Shown here: one piece after another, positions 13,501 through 25,116 of the stretch
How the letters are laid out: each line of letters opens with the position of its first letter
Numbering within the stretch: position 1 is the stretch's first letter
The notes under the pieces: model-generated
The model's input: only the letters and a program-made list of their open reading frames with translations
The model's database searches: none
What the model was told of the DNA's origin: nothing
Program-made: the position numbers and the translations under genes
Source of the DNA: Acarospora socialis
Lineage: Eukaryota > Ascomycota > Lecanoromycetes > Acarosporales > Acarosporaceae
DNA: 64,000 bases
NCBI GenBank assembly: GCA_025617375.2
Contig: JAMYGW020000005.1
Location: 2,328,501 to 2,392,500 of the forward strand
Direction: 5' to 3'

Positions 13501-14340
13501 ATTTTTGTGAGCAGCAAAAAGATATTTACAGTCTCAAATATAATGAGAACTGCAACAGAGAAGACATTTAACTGATTTATGCTAAGAAGAATGATTGTTG
13601 TCAGAGTTTGACAATTTTCAATAATGATATTTCACATCATACTGATATAAGTGTGTCAGATCTTTCTCTTTGTGTTAATCTGTTTACAAGACAGTCTCAA
13701 CAGTTTTTAATTGTATTTTTTTCTCTTGAAGCTTTTGCAGATCTTTCTTGATGTTTGAGATGTTTTAAATGTTAATTGTGTCATGAATCACTGTGTAGTT
13801 CTCAGATAATGCTTGAAGAAATGTTTGAAATTGTTGCTCAGACTTGAATAAATCAGTTATATCAGACTGAATAATCACAATCTTTCTGTCAAGCTTGCTG
13901 AGATGTGTTTATACTTCATTAATAAATACATTTGTCAACATTCTGTATTCAATAAACTCTGTTAAATATTGTTTTTCAGTGATTTGCAGTTTCTTTCTGT
14001 ATTTGAACTTTAAGATATTTCAAGCATTCTTCACATTAATCTTGTCTGCAATATATTTTTAATTATCTATACTGATATAAATGATGAGTTAGTACAAAGT
14101 CTTTATGTCAGACTTCTGACTTTTGAAGTTAAGATTGTTGAATAAAAAGAAAAAGTTACTGACAGAAGTATCAACTGCTAAGATTTTAATGACATATTAT
14201 AGATCTTTATCTATCAGTCATTTTCTCATGAAAGTGAATTATTGATTGCAGTTCTTGCAACTGAGAATTGAAATGAGTCATTGTTTCATGAAAGAGTCAT
14301 TAAAATTCATGATGTAGCTTTTGATGATAGTTGACACATA
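10564..14340 (-). pseudogene. Copia gag, integrase and N-terminal RT
   Basis: The best-preserved piece is 12,454-12,666: an integrase zinc-binding end with ICEVC, then a block (INILVLIFIDICDFL, then TEHQYFLKIVNNY) matching the copia pattern PLELIH.DICGPL...GHRYFLTIVDDY. A gag CCHC-like knuckle lies near 13,500-13,560 (CLLCSSH, then DCKY). Every domain carries stops. A solo LTR at 11,898-12,135 interrupts it. Confidence 0.6.
11898..12135 (-). repeat. Solo LTR of the 37,959-39,683 family
   Basis: These 238 bp are the reverse complement of the LTR at 39,445-39,683 with many C-to-T and G-to-A changes (for example GCCATATAGTAA and TAGAGATCTATTG are shared). Flanks ATAGA (11,893-11,897) and ATAAA (12,136-12,140) are a target duplication with one G-to-A change. 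It is a solo LTR left by LTR-LTR recombination, and shows that this small family has at least two insertions in the window. Confidence 0.75.
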
Positions 14341-14417
14341 ATATAAAAAATAAATAAAATGAAGTATTAAGATATACAGAAGAAGATAATGTAAATAAGA
14401 GAAAGAAGAAGTGTGTG

Positions 14418-14660
14418 TGCTTATTTGCTCAATCATTGAGTATCATATCAAGTTGTCAGTAAGTTTTGTTTTGCTCAATCTTAAAGCTTCATATTAAGTG
14501 TCAAGAATGTCATTTTGCTCAATCTTTAAGCTCTGTATTGACAGTCAAGAGTGTTTGTTTTAATCTTGTATTAAGCTGTTAAAAGTGTTGTTTTGTTTAA
14601 TCTTGAAGCTCTGTATTGATGACTGATAATGTTTGTTTTGCTTAATCTTTGAGTTCTCAT
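14418..14660. repeat. Degenerate 60-bp-class minisatellite in the copia leader
   Basis: About five units share a TTTTGCTCAATCTTTAAGCT-type start followed by CTGTATTGA and AGTGTTTG. They sit between copia gag and the 5' LTR remnant, so they belong to the leader of that element. Units differ from each other by transitions and small indels. Confidence 0.55.
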
Positions 14661-14743
14661 ATTAAGCTGTTGAGACATTAAAACAGTATGCACTTTCTCT
14701 GAAAAGCTTCTTGCTAAGTCAGACTCATAATTTATTGAATTTA

Positions 14744-14804
14744 TTGAAAGATAAAAAGAATATTCATGCTATACTGCTGATTAACTATTTATTTAGTGAA
14801 ATGT
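14744..14804 (-). repeat. 5' LTR remnant of the copia element
   Basis: It begins TATTGAAAGATAAAAAG and matches the start of the LTR at 1,085-1,294 up to AGTGAAATGT, where the next gypsy element is inserted. The remaining 150 bp is not found at the far side of that insertion, which points to a later deletion. Confidence 0.55.
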
Positions 14805-15179
14805 TGTGAGACTGATCTTGACAGTTACATGATAATGAACTTTAAGAGTTGAGATGCATAGATAGAATTGTTGCTAGTCTTTGCAAAAGAAAAAGTGTGC
14901 ACTTTTATTTCTTTGTGAAGACTGACTTACTAAGCATATTAACTATGTAAGATCTCACAAGAAAGTTCTAACTCTTCATGAATCAGAGTGAGTTTACAGT
15001 TGTTCTCTTTCTTATGTGTCACATTCTCATGACACATATCTTCAGCTGACTCTCTGTTGAAAAAACTTCTTGATGAGAAGAAAAATAGTGAGTAAGACTT
15101 CTTTAATATTCAAAATTTGTGAGAAAAAAAAGTACTAAGACAGTTCTTCAGTTCATTCTAACTTGACTGATACTTCACA

Positions 15180-15890
15180 GTTTAGTCTCAGTGTTCTGCA
15201 AGCTTGTGTCAATGCTTTGCAAACTTATCTTAATGTTTTGTGAACATTCTCTGATGTCTTATGAACACTATGTCTCACAAATTTTCTTTAATCTTTCATG
15301 AACAGCTTCTGATGTCTTATAATCATCTATAATATTTTGCAGATCTTCTTCAATACTCTATGAACTTACTTTCAGTATTTTATGATCATTCACAATGTTC
15401 TGCAGATTTTCTTCAGTGTTTTATGATTATTTTTAATGTTTTGTGAGTCTTCTTCAGTGTTTTATAATCATTCATGATGTTTCACAAATCTTATCTAACT
15501 ACTATGAATGTCTCTAACATCTCACAAGCTTATCTGACTGTTATGAACATTTCTGACATCTTGCAAGCTTATTTAGCTATCACAAACATCTTTAATATCT
15601 TACAAGCTTATTTAACTGTTACAGATGTCTCTGACATCTCACAAACTTATTTAACTGCTGCAAACATTTCTGATATTTTGTAAGCTTATTCAGCTGTTAC
15701 AAACATCTTTAATATCTTGCAAACTTATTTGACTGTCACAAACATTTCTGATATCTCACAAACTTATTCAGCTGCTGCAAACATCTCTGATATTTTACAA
15801 GCTTATTCAGCTGTCACAAATGTTTCTGATATCTCATGAACTTACTCAGTTGCTGCAAACATTTTTGATATCTTGTGAACTTATTTAACT
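15180..15890 (+). repeat. 39-bp minisatellite coding for a 13-residue repeat
   Basis: From about 15,470 to 15,890 a 39-bp unit recurs about ten times. It contains ACATCTCACAAGCTTATCTG-like sequence with C/T and G/A variation. Translated on the + strand it gives repeats like QAYLTVMNISDIL with no stop for five units (15,474-15,683). More degenerate units with the same CAAACTTAT and AATGTTTTGTGA words extend left to about 15,180. It lies in the long 3' region of the second gypsy family. Confidence 0.7.
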
Positions 15891-17549
15891 GTGCTGAGCA
15901 AGTGAGTGATCTAACTGTGATGAAATGTTAAGACTTTTCACTCACAGTTGAGTAACTTCATCATTATAATCATGATGAAATTTTCATCAAGTCTTTTCAC
16001 TTATAACTGAGTAAGAGTCTCTGAGCAGAATGTGAAAATGTATTAAAAGTGAGTGATTTCAATTTTTTTGCATACAAAATGTGTGTCTTTCTAAACTTTT
16101 TTCTGCATCACAACATTTGCACATACAAAATCAGATCAAATATAGTTGATGAGTAGTTGTGAAGAGATTCTTCTCTGATTTATGCTTGAGATGTCATTAC
16201 TGAGCATGTGTGAATGATTTGTTTTGAACTTTAAATCATGAGTATATTGACTAACACTGTGAGTGTCAGATAACTAAATAATGACTTTTTACTTTGCAAA
16301 TGTTCAGTGATTCTCAGATCTAGTTGTTGATTTAAGTTTTTTTGACTGTATACTGACTAATCACAAGACTGCTTTCAGTGTGCAGTCTCTGTGAATACAG
16401 ACTTCAAAGAATGAGTGTATGTTAAGAAATCAATCTTAACAGCATCAGTACTGAATCACTGATGTTCTGCTGTGTTTTACACACTGTGAACATTATAAAT
16501 AGATTATTTTAATCATCAAAATAAATGTTATTTGTGTTTTAAAATGTGTTGTGTGCACTTCTGACAGTGAAAAGAAGAAGATGTTCACAAAGTGCTATGA
16601 TAATGTCTCAGACTGTATTCAGAAGTGTGTAGATTGTCTTTGAGTTGATTGTTTTTGCATTTTCAGTATTATACTGTTCTCATCTGCTTCTGCACTGCTG
16701 TCATTATTTACTTTTATATTATTATCATCATCATCTGCTCTGTCTGTTCTCACATTACTTTTTATAAATGATACAAAAGAAAAAAGTACTTCTTCAGAGT
16801 TTGATTTGTTTTTTTATCTGATGATGATTATGTACACTAACTCTGATAATATTGTTGTTTCTTTTCTCTGAGTTGTCATCTCTGAATTTGATGTCACTGT
16901 CTTCACTCTTTACATTGTTGTTGTCTGTTTCTGCAAAACTACATATATTGCAGATATTGAACTATCTTATGACAGTTTATAATTGAAAAGAAACTTCATA
17001 AATAATAAAGAATATAAGAATGCTTCAGCAGATCATGATCAAAAGAATAGAGATGTTTCTCATTACTATGATAATTTATTTTCTCTCTCTCTTCTGTAAG
17101 TTTCTTTCATACTGATATAACTTAAAATATCAATCTGAACAATGTCATCAATCAAAAAAAATAAATTAACTTTATTTTCTTCAGCAGAAGAAAATATATT
17201 GATTTTTTCTTTTTTCTGTAAATATTTTCTAATAAATATAATTCAAAGTACTGATCTGAGTAATATCACTTGTGACTGAAGAGAATAGATCTTCTTCTCA
17301 CTTCTCAGTCAGATATGTGCTGACTTCTTTGTTTAATGACATCATTTTCAAATCATTCTTCTCAGTTTTTTGCAAATTTTCTGAGAAGTATGAACAGTGA
17401 GAGTACATTCATTAATACTGCTAGATTTTCATCACAGATCTATTTTGTTAAGCTCTGTTGAGTTCTTTTAATCAGCATCTTAATTTCTTGATAATCTTAT
17501 AGTGCTGACACTTTGAGTAAAAAACACTCATAAAAGTCTGCACTTCTAT
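15891..17549. other. AT-rich 3' region of the second gypsy family, no gene
   Basis: Heavily mutated sequence between the minisatellite and the integrase end. I recognise no domain. A near-direct repeat around 15,900-16,020 (ACTTTTCACTCACAGTTGAG and ACTTTTCACTTATAACTGAG) is the only local structure noted. Confidence 0.5.
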
Positions 17550-18885
17550 ACAGTGCAAGTGATAAGTAATCTTTGCAGATGAGCACAAGAGTGAAATTAA
17601 GTCAGACTTTAGTTTTCTTGAACTTTGTAAGTGTTGACTTGAGCTTGTTGAGATTTTTCTTGTGAAACTTGTTAATTAGTCTTTGAGCATTCTTTACATT
17701 AACTTTTGATTTTCAGATTAGATCTGTGTATCTTTTTCATGCAATTTGATATTACAATGTTGACTGTGCATCAGAGATTGTTATGATTTGTGAATTTAAA
17801 ATAATGATAATCTCATACTCATGAAAATCTAAGTCTATCACTAAACATAAAGATTCAGGTTCTGAGAATTTGTTGTTTTTGTGAGATCTATGAGTTCAAA
17901 GTAAACTGACATGAAAGACATCATGAATATTAAGAGTCTTTGACAGCTTTAACTTATAAATCTAATTCTCTATCTGATCAATAATTCTATAGAGTTCATA
18001 GTGTAGTCAATTTAGCTTTTGTGAGAATCTCTCTATGAATATGTTCTTAATATGTAGTCAGATCTTTTGTTCAAGCTTAAATGTGATGTTTTATCATCTC
18101 TTATCATAGTACTTCTTCTGATACTCTTGAGCTTTCATGAGAAATCTTTGAGTCTCTTTATAACAGATGCAAAGTTGATCTGCAAGAATTTCAGCTTTTA
18201 TGAAGCTATTCTTTTTCATTGTATACTTAATCATCTTGTTTATGAACAACAGATTGAATCTTGAATGATATTTATAAATCATCTTAAAAGATGTTTTTTG
18301 AGTTGCAGAATGTCTGCTTGCATTGTACACAAATTTTGTTAAGAGCAATAGCACTGCTCAGTCATTTTACTCATAATTGACATAACTCTGCAGATATTGT
18401 TTAAGAATATTATTCTGATGCTCTGTCTGCTCATTAGTTTGTGAATGAAAGACAGTGTTTAGTTATCACTTAATCTTTAAAATATACATCACATTGACTC
18501 AGAATCATAAAATAAACAGTGATTCTTAATCTAACACTATTACAGTCAGAACTCTGTGCAAACAAATTATTTTCTGTACAAAGATCTCTGTGAGATCTTC
18601 TGTGATTATGTTCTTTTAATATGAAATATAGTGACACATCTTCAAGAATTTGTCAATTACATTCAGAATCACATCATAAATATCTTTATAGACTTTGTTC
18701 TCTGACAGATCTGTAATGAAGTTTATTGTGATTATGTCTCAAAGCTGTGTAGAGTATTTCAAGAACTGTAATCACTTCACAGACTTTCTGTGAATCATTC
18801 ATGCTTCTAGACATACAAAACAGAATAAATAATAGTTTCAATTTGTTTTCTCATCTCTGATCATCAGTACTTCTTATAAACTTAC
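17550..18885 (-). pseudogene. Integrase and C-terminal domain of the second gypsy family
   Basis: The minus strand gives AEFVYN-type integrase core residues at 18,094-18,354 (LTKFVYNASRHSATQKTSF, then YKYHSRFN), matching the gypsy pattern AEFAYN...HSSTG.SPFE..YGYHPR. It continues to NIHDVFHVSLL near 17,900 and a chromodomain-like ILNSQI...YQIAW region near 17,700-17,800. It stops at 18,885 where the chromovirus copy is inserted and resumes at 25,117. Confidence 0.65.
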
Positions 18886-19231
18886 TGTTATATAATTAAG
18901 TCAGAATGAACTTGAGATGAACTGATGCATACATGTGAAGAACATATATTTGAAAAATATTTAGACAGCAGTTACATAACATCTTGACATGCTTGACAGT
19001 GAGCTTGATGAGCAAGCTTGATGAGTTGTATGAATGAGTCATCTTGACAGACTTGATGATGAGACTGATGAGCAAGCTCAGTATATAGTCACAATTATTT
19101 TTCTTATGAAAAGAATCATATTCAACTTAAGTAATCATCTAAGAGTTAAAGATCAAAATCATTTCAGATCAGCTGTTATATCAATAAGCACAAATTCTTA
19201 GTTTTACATATCTGAGAAAGCTCAGATTAAA

Positions 19232-22200
19232 ATGTTACACTTTGAACATTTTTACAATATAATGAGTACAATGTCTGACACACAGAAGAACATCTCAATC
19301 TTGTTCTTGAAACAAGTTCAGACAAACTCATTTCTATTATTTACTTTAAATAGAATGATAGCACAATCAGTGATGATGTCAGTTCAGATGATACAACTAT
19401 CTCTGAGTGCATTTAAGATACAGATACTGAATATCTTTGATGAAGAATGAGAAAAACTGTGAGTCTTTGTGATAAAGCTCAATCTATACATTGAGTTCAA
19501 TCAGTTAAAGTTTCAAATCAATTAAGAAAAGACATTGTTTGCAGTGATCTATCTCATGAACACAGTCTTCAATTGAATCAACTTCAAGCTGCATGAGTTT
19601 CTGAGAAAGAAATATGAAGAATGCAATGCAGATGTAAAGTTCATGTTCAACAACTATGCACAGTTTAAAAAGAAACTAAGAAAAGTCTTCAGAGTAATTG
19701 ACAAAGAGAGAGCAGCAAAGAAACAAGTTTACATCTTATAGTAGAGTGAATCAGCAACAGTATACATCACAGAGTTTCAGTGACTAACAGCACTTATCAA
19801 ATGAAATAATGAAGCACTCATCTACCAGTACTACTGTGAGTTGAGAAAGTTCATTAAAGACAAGATAGCTCAAGCAAAACAATCAAACAATCTTCAGAAA
19901 ATGATCAATCTGAGTATTAATATTAATAGTTGTCAGTAAGAACAACAGATGAAACAGAAAAAATATTGAATGTTATTTATGATAAAAGATCAAGAAGAAA
20001 GCTTCTGACTGTGAATTAAGTAATATATTTTATTAATAAGATATAGAAGAATGAACTCTATAAATCTCAATACAATCAAGAAGCATCATCAGAAATCATA
20101 AAAGACTAGATGAACAGAGTATGAATGTCAGTCAGAGTGATTCACTAAGTTTCAGATGATATTGCAAAACAAGATGTAAATGTATTACAACTGTGAAAAA
20201 TTCAAACATCTTGTCTGAGAGTGTAACAGATCTCAGATGAAAAGAAAAATGTTGCAGTGATGATTAAGAAGAACACACACATAGTGCACAATATTCTCAG
20301 CTGAACAGTCTGCTACAATGACATGTGCAGAGTACACATGAACACAAAAGATAAAGTCAGATGATATCTTCAAAAGTTATATGATAAAGACATTAGAGAC
20401 AGACACAACACAATAGATTGATCAAACTATGAGAAAGAATTAGCTACTTTCACAAAAGAACATATCAAGAAAGATGTTCTTGATATTGAGATTGAAGAGA
20501 TCAATACTTGAAGAACTCAGATAAAAAAAGACTACAGTAATAGCATTTGACAAATACTGAATTCAGATGTGAATTAGAAAGAAATTAACAAATGAGAAGT
20601 CAATATAAGATTAAAGACAGCATATCAGCATTCTGAAAATCAACACTGAGTATTAAAAGAAGAAAAGCTTCAGTTTAAGAAGCAAGAGCTTGAGCAAGAG
20701 GTACAAGCTTGAAAACAGAAAACACAATGTAAGAGTATGAAAGAACAAAAAACATATGATCAGCTAAAGAAGCTGATGATAGTTATTAAAGATGAATGTT
20801 TCAACAGTGATGATGCAGTATTGTCAAAATTTCTTGTTTGACAAACAAAGAGTCACAAGATCAAGATATGCTTACTCAGAGAAGACATCATGCAAAATAA
20901 AGATAGATGAATCTTCAGCAAAGAATATATATCATTTGAATTTCTGCAAAGAGTAAAAGTCTTTGAGAGTCAGTTGCAGATGAAGTACAATCAGTATGAA
21001 TCTCAATTACACTCAAAAAGACACATTGAGCAACATAGTTTAAAGTATGTGAATCTTATGATCAAAAGAGAATCAAAGTGATTTCAAGAACTTTGAAGAT
21101 GAGCTGAACAATCAAGTGAATTAAAAAACAAAAAACTTTCTCAACAAGACTAGAGAGTAAGAAGCTAGCAACATCTCAAAGACAAAACAATGATTATTGA
21201 GTGTGAATCAAGATCACAATCAATGAACATCATATTGACACATTGATGAATTCTGAAGCAAACAGTAATATTATGAATCAGAAAACAGTCAATATGTTAA
21301 AATTAGAAACATGGTGAGCACACTGTTCATTTAACATATAAATGACAAATGAAGTCATTGAAAGAATTGATGAGAAAGTTTGTGTGAAAGTCTCAATTCT
21401 TGAAAACTCACAAGAAATAACATTCAATGTTATAAGATCAATCAGATACAATACAGTGCTAAAAATGTTCTGATTGTGCAGAAGAAATCTAAAAATTGAC
21501 TGAAGTATGAAAGAAATGTGTGCAATCAAAAACACATATAAGATTCTCAAACAATTAAAGAAGAACTTACTGAAGCATAAGTCATGAAATCACAAAATAT
21601 CACTATTGAACAGAAAGCAATCTAAGTGAATGTCATTGTACTCAATGAGTGAAAATCAACTCAAGAAAGTTAGAACTTACCTTGACAAGAATCTAAAGAG
21701 AGAATTCATAAAATCATCAAAGTCATCAGCAGAATATCTGATTCTGTTTGTATCAAAGAAGAATGACAAAAAATGACTATGTGTTGACTACAGACAACTC
21801 AACAAGATAACTCATCAAAATAATTATTCTCTATCTTTGATAGAAGAGTTGCAAGATCAATTAAACAAGACTAAGTGATTTACAAACTTAGATCTTAAAA
21901 ACACCTATTATCAAGTCAGAATGAAAGAAGATAAAAAATGAAAGACAGCATTCTGAATGAGATATGAACATTATAAATATATTATTATGTCATTTGAATT
22001 GAAAAATGCATCAGTCATCTTTCAGAGATTGATCAACAATATGTTGAGAAAATATCTCAATGATTTTGTGATCACATATCTTAATAATATTCTGATATAC
22101 TCAGAAGATCTTGAGAAGCATTGCAGATATATGTGCAAGATATTAACAAAGCTCAATGAGAGAGCTTTGTACATGAAAAAGTCAAAAAGCAGATTTAAAA

Positions 22201-24200
22201 TCAAGAAAGTTGAGTTTCTAGACTATGTGATTTGATCTAAACAGATCAAGAAGAATTTAAAGAAAATGAAAGCAGTCAGAAACTAATCAACATCAAAATG
22301 ACTCAAGAAAGTACAGATCTTTCTAGAATTGATGAACTATTATTGAAAGTTTGTATCAAACTACACAAGAATTGCAAAATCACTAACACATTTAACACAC
22401 AAAAGCAAAAAATAACACTGAAATCAAGAACAGAAGAATGCATTTCACATATTAAAGAAAAGTTTTAGCAGAACAGCACATCTGAGAATACTCAATTCAG
22501 CATGTGAAAAGACACTGAAAACTGATGCTTCAGATTTTGCAGTAAAAGCATGTTTATATCAGATTGAGAATGAGCAACAGAGATTTATAGCATATCAATT
22601 TAGAAAACTATCAGAACTCAAGAAAAAATATGAGATTCATGATAAGAAACTTCTCACAATAGTGAAAGCACTACAAGACTGAAGATCTTATCTCACAAAA
22701 ACAAACAAATCAATTCAGATCTATACAGATCACAGAAATCTGAGAAACTTTGCAATAACAAAGCAACTCAACTGACAACAGATTCATTGAGTGAAGCAGT
22801 TGATAGATTATGAATTTCAAATTCATTACAAGAAAAATAATGAGAATGATGAAGCAGATGTCTTGAGTAAACAATTTGATCATGAAGATGTACAGACAAT
22901 ACATGTTGAAATTCTGAGCAAAGACAACAAAGAAGTTCTCATAAAAGACTTAGCAGCAATGTACAAGATAAAGCAAGCTTTCTTGATGAACAAAGAACTC
23001 ATTAAAATGTGTCACTACAGCAGAGTCAGTGAATATCTAGAAATCAAGTACACTGAGAATTTAGTGTGAAGAAGATGCAACATTAGTGATTTTAGAAATT
23101 GAGTCATCAAGATGATCACTGTGTGCAACTCATGCTGAAGAAATAAGATCAGCTGAAATAGATAATATGACAAAGTAATGCAACTAGATGCATCAAGTGC
23201 ATCATGAAAATTGATTATCATAGACTTCATTATGAAGCTATCACTGTCAAAGAACTCAGCATGAAAGATGAAGTTCAATAACATATTAATCATAGTGAAC
23301 AAATTAATCAAGTACATGATGTTCATTGCATTCAAAGAAATCATGACAGCATCAGTATTGATGTACATCATACTGCAAGAATTGATTAACAATCACAGAA
23401 TATCAAAGAAGTTTATTACTGACAGAGACAAACTGTTTATAAGTAAGTTTTGAAAAATATTCACAGCAGAACTCAGAATAAAACACAAGATGTTGACAAC
23501 ATATCATTCACAAACAGACAGACAGAGTAAATGAATGAATCAAACAGTAAAAACATACTTGAAACACTATGTCAACAAGAATCAAGACAACTGAGTACAG
23601 TTGCTACTAACAGCACAGTTTGTGTACAATAATGCAAGAAACAAAATCATGAAAGAGATGTCTTTCTATGTGAACTATGACTACAACTCAGAAATATGAT
23701 GAGATTCTAAAGAACATGAATCACAAAGTCAAAAAATGATTTTGAATATTGCTCAGATGAAGAAACTGCATCAAGATTTAACAAAACAGATCAAACAGCA
23801 GACAGAATGAACAATAAAGACAAGATCATTTGAAGAAGAAGAAAGAGTATATCTAAGAATGAACAACATATAAACTAAGAGAAAAAGCAAGAAGCTGAAG
23901 AACAAGAACATTGAATCATTCAAGATCATATGAAATTTTAAAGAGTTAAGTTATGAGCTAGACTTATTCAAGAAAATGAGAATACACTCAGTATTTCATG
24001 CATTCATGTTACAGCATTACAATCAGTTCATATCACTTCAAATCATCAAAACATCTGTCAAACTCAAAGAAGAATATGAGATCAAGAACATTTTAGAGAA
24101 GAGAATGATTAGTGAGAAAGTTCACTATCTCATAAAATGAAAAGATTACAATATCTCAGAAAATATCTGAGAACTCAAAGAGAATCTCAAGAACTGCACA
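19232..24200 (+). pseudogene. Gag-pol with chromodomain of the third chromovirus copy
   Basis: Gag opens at the LTR edge (first ATG in the LTR, MSDTQ at 19,271). The RT block at 21,957-22,235 reads MSFELKNASVIFQRLIN and VITYLNNILIYSEDLEKHC, again YLNN for YLDD. RNase H follows (LKTDASDFAVKACLYQ, then FRKLSELKKKYEIHDKKLL), retaining one catalytic Asp in DASD. A YTDHRNLRNF block follows at about 22,720. The integrase extends to about 23,900. It ends in a chromodomain at about 24,100-24,190 (VHYLIK, then KDYNISEN, then ELKENLKN). In-frame TGA/TAA codons are frequent. Confidence 0.75.
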
Positions 24201-24681
24201 AGAACACTTCAATGTTTTAAAAAAAGAAGTCAATATTAGTTCAGAAGAATGACAACATTGAGTTAATGAGTTATGATATTGTTTGAGAATCTTCATTCTC
24301 AATTTCATCATTATCACTATTAAGTTCAACAACAAGACAGTTAATCTTCTGCAAAGCACAACAGTTCATCTGATTCAGTGTTTTCTGAAGATGTACAACT
24401 TTTGAGAAAAGTGCAGCAAGCTCAGTGTGCTTGACTGTCAGTTCATCATTTGCTTTACTGATTTTCTTTTGAAGTGAAAGATGAGTTTTATTGAGAGACT
24501 TTCACAATACACTGACACATGAATGATCATGATGAGTACACTTATCACATTTTGATTAAGATTTCATTACAAAACAGTTGATGCTGCAATGAGCACAATA
24601 GTCACAAGAAAATGAGACAGACACATCACTGATTTGAATTTTCTTTGTGATTCTTAGGTGATTTGAATTTTTAGAAAGCAT
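24190..24681 (-). pseudogene. Antisense Cys-rich accessory gene, copy 3
   Basis: It starts at an ATG at 24,681 and reads against gag-pol, ending at the integrase/chromodomain end. In order: a Cys cluster (SCDYCAHC, then SKCDKCTHHDHSC), a coiled-coil stretch (KTHLSLQKKISKANDELT, then ELAALFSKVVHLQKTLNQM), LVVELNSDNDEIENE and a TISELINSM tail. This is the clearest of three copies and has only two or three stops in about 160 codons. I do not know the function. The metal-binding cluster plus coiled coil suggests a nucleic-acid or protein-binding role, which is inference. Confidence 0.6.
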
Positions 24682-25116
24682 CATTGCTGATAACAAACAA
24701 TATGAATACTCTTACTTATATAGATTCTAGAGAACTAACATCTGAGAAGAAAAAAATAATGTTATGATCAAGTCAGAATGAGCTTGAGACAGACTGATGC
24801 ATACATGTGAAGAATGTATATCTGAAGAATATTTAGACAGCAGTCATGTGAGATCTCAACATGCTTGATGATGAGCTTGATGAGCAAGCTCAATGAGTTG
24901 CATGAATGAGCTGTCTTGATGAGCTTGACAACAAGACTGAAGAGCAAGCTCAGTATATAGTCACAATCATTTTTTTTATGAAAAGAATCATATTCAACTT
25001 AAGTAATCATCTAAGAGTTAAAGACCAGAATCATTTCAGACCAGTCATTATATCAATAAGCACAAACTCTTAGCTCTACATACTTGAGAAAGCTCAGATT
25101 AGAACATTACACTTAC

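Larger units (their letters stand above)
1085..14804 (-). mobile_element. Decayed Ty1/copia retrotransposon carrying nested insertions
   Basis: On the minus strand the order is: 5' LTR remnant at 14,744-14,804, a minisatellite leader, gag with a CCHC knuckle near 13,500-13,560, integrase zinc finger near 12,450-12,670, RT near 8,000-8,560, RNase H in 7,803-7,9xx plus 1,300-1,658, and 3' LTR at 1,085-1,294. Gag, integrase, RT, RNase H is the copia order. The interruptions are the gypsy copy at 1,659-7,797, the LTR element at 8,571-10,563 and the solo LTR at 11,898-12,135. The 5' LTR is cut by the gypsy starting at 14,805. No intact frame remains. Confidence 0.65.
18886..25111 (+). mobile_element. 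Ty3/gypsy chromovirus, third copy, complete with LTRs
   Basis: LTRs lie at 18,886-19,239 and 24,760-25,111 (TGTTAT...TTACA). The flanking 5-mers CTTAC (18,881-18,885) and CTTAC (25,112-25,116) are a perfect target duplication. It sits in the integrase/RNase H region of the second gypsy family. The internal region keeps gag, protease, RT, RNase H, integrase and a chromodomain in order, all with stops, plus the antisense accessory gene at its 3' end. The perfect duplication and the extent of readable domains make this the best reference copy of the lineage. Confidence 0.8.

Noticed and set aside
14418-15890. CRISPR-like array
   Set aside because: Units are head-to-tail minisatellites without unique spacers, in eukaryotic transposon DNA.
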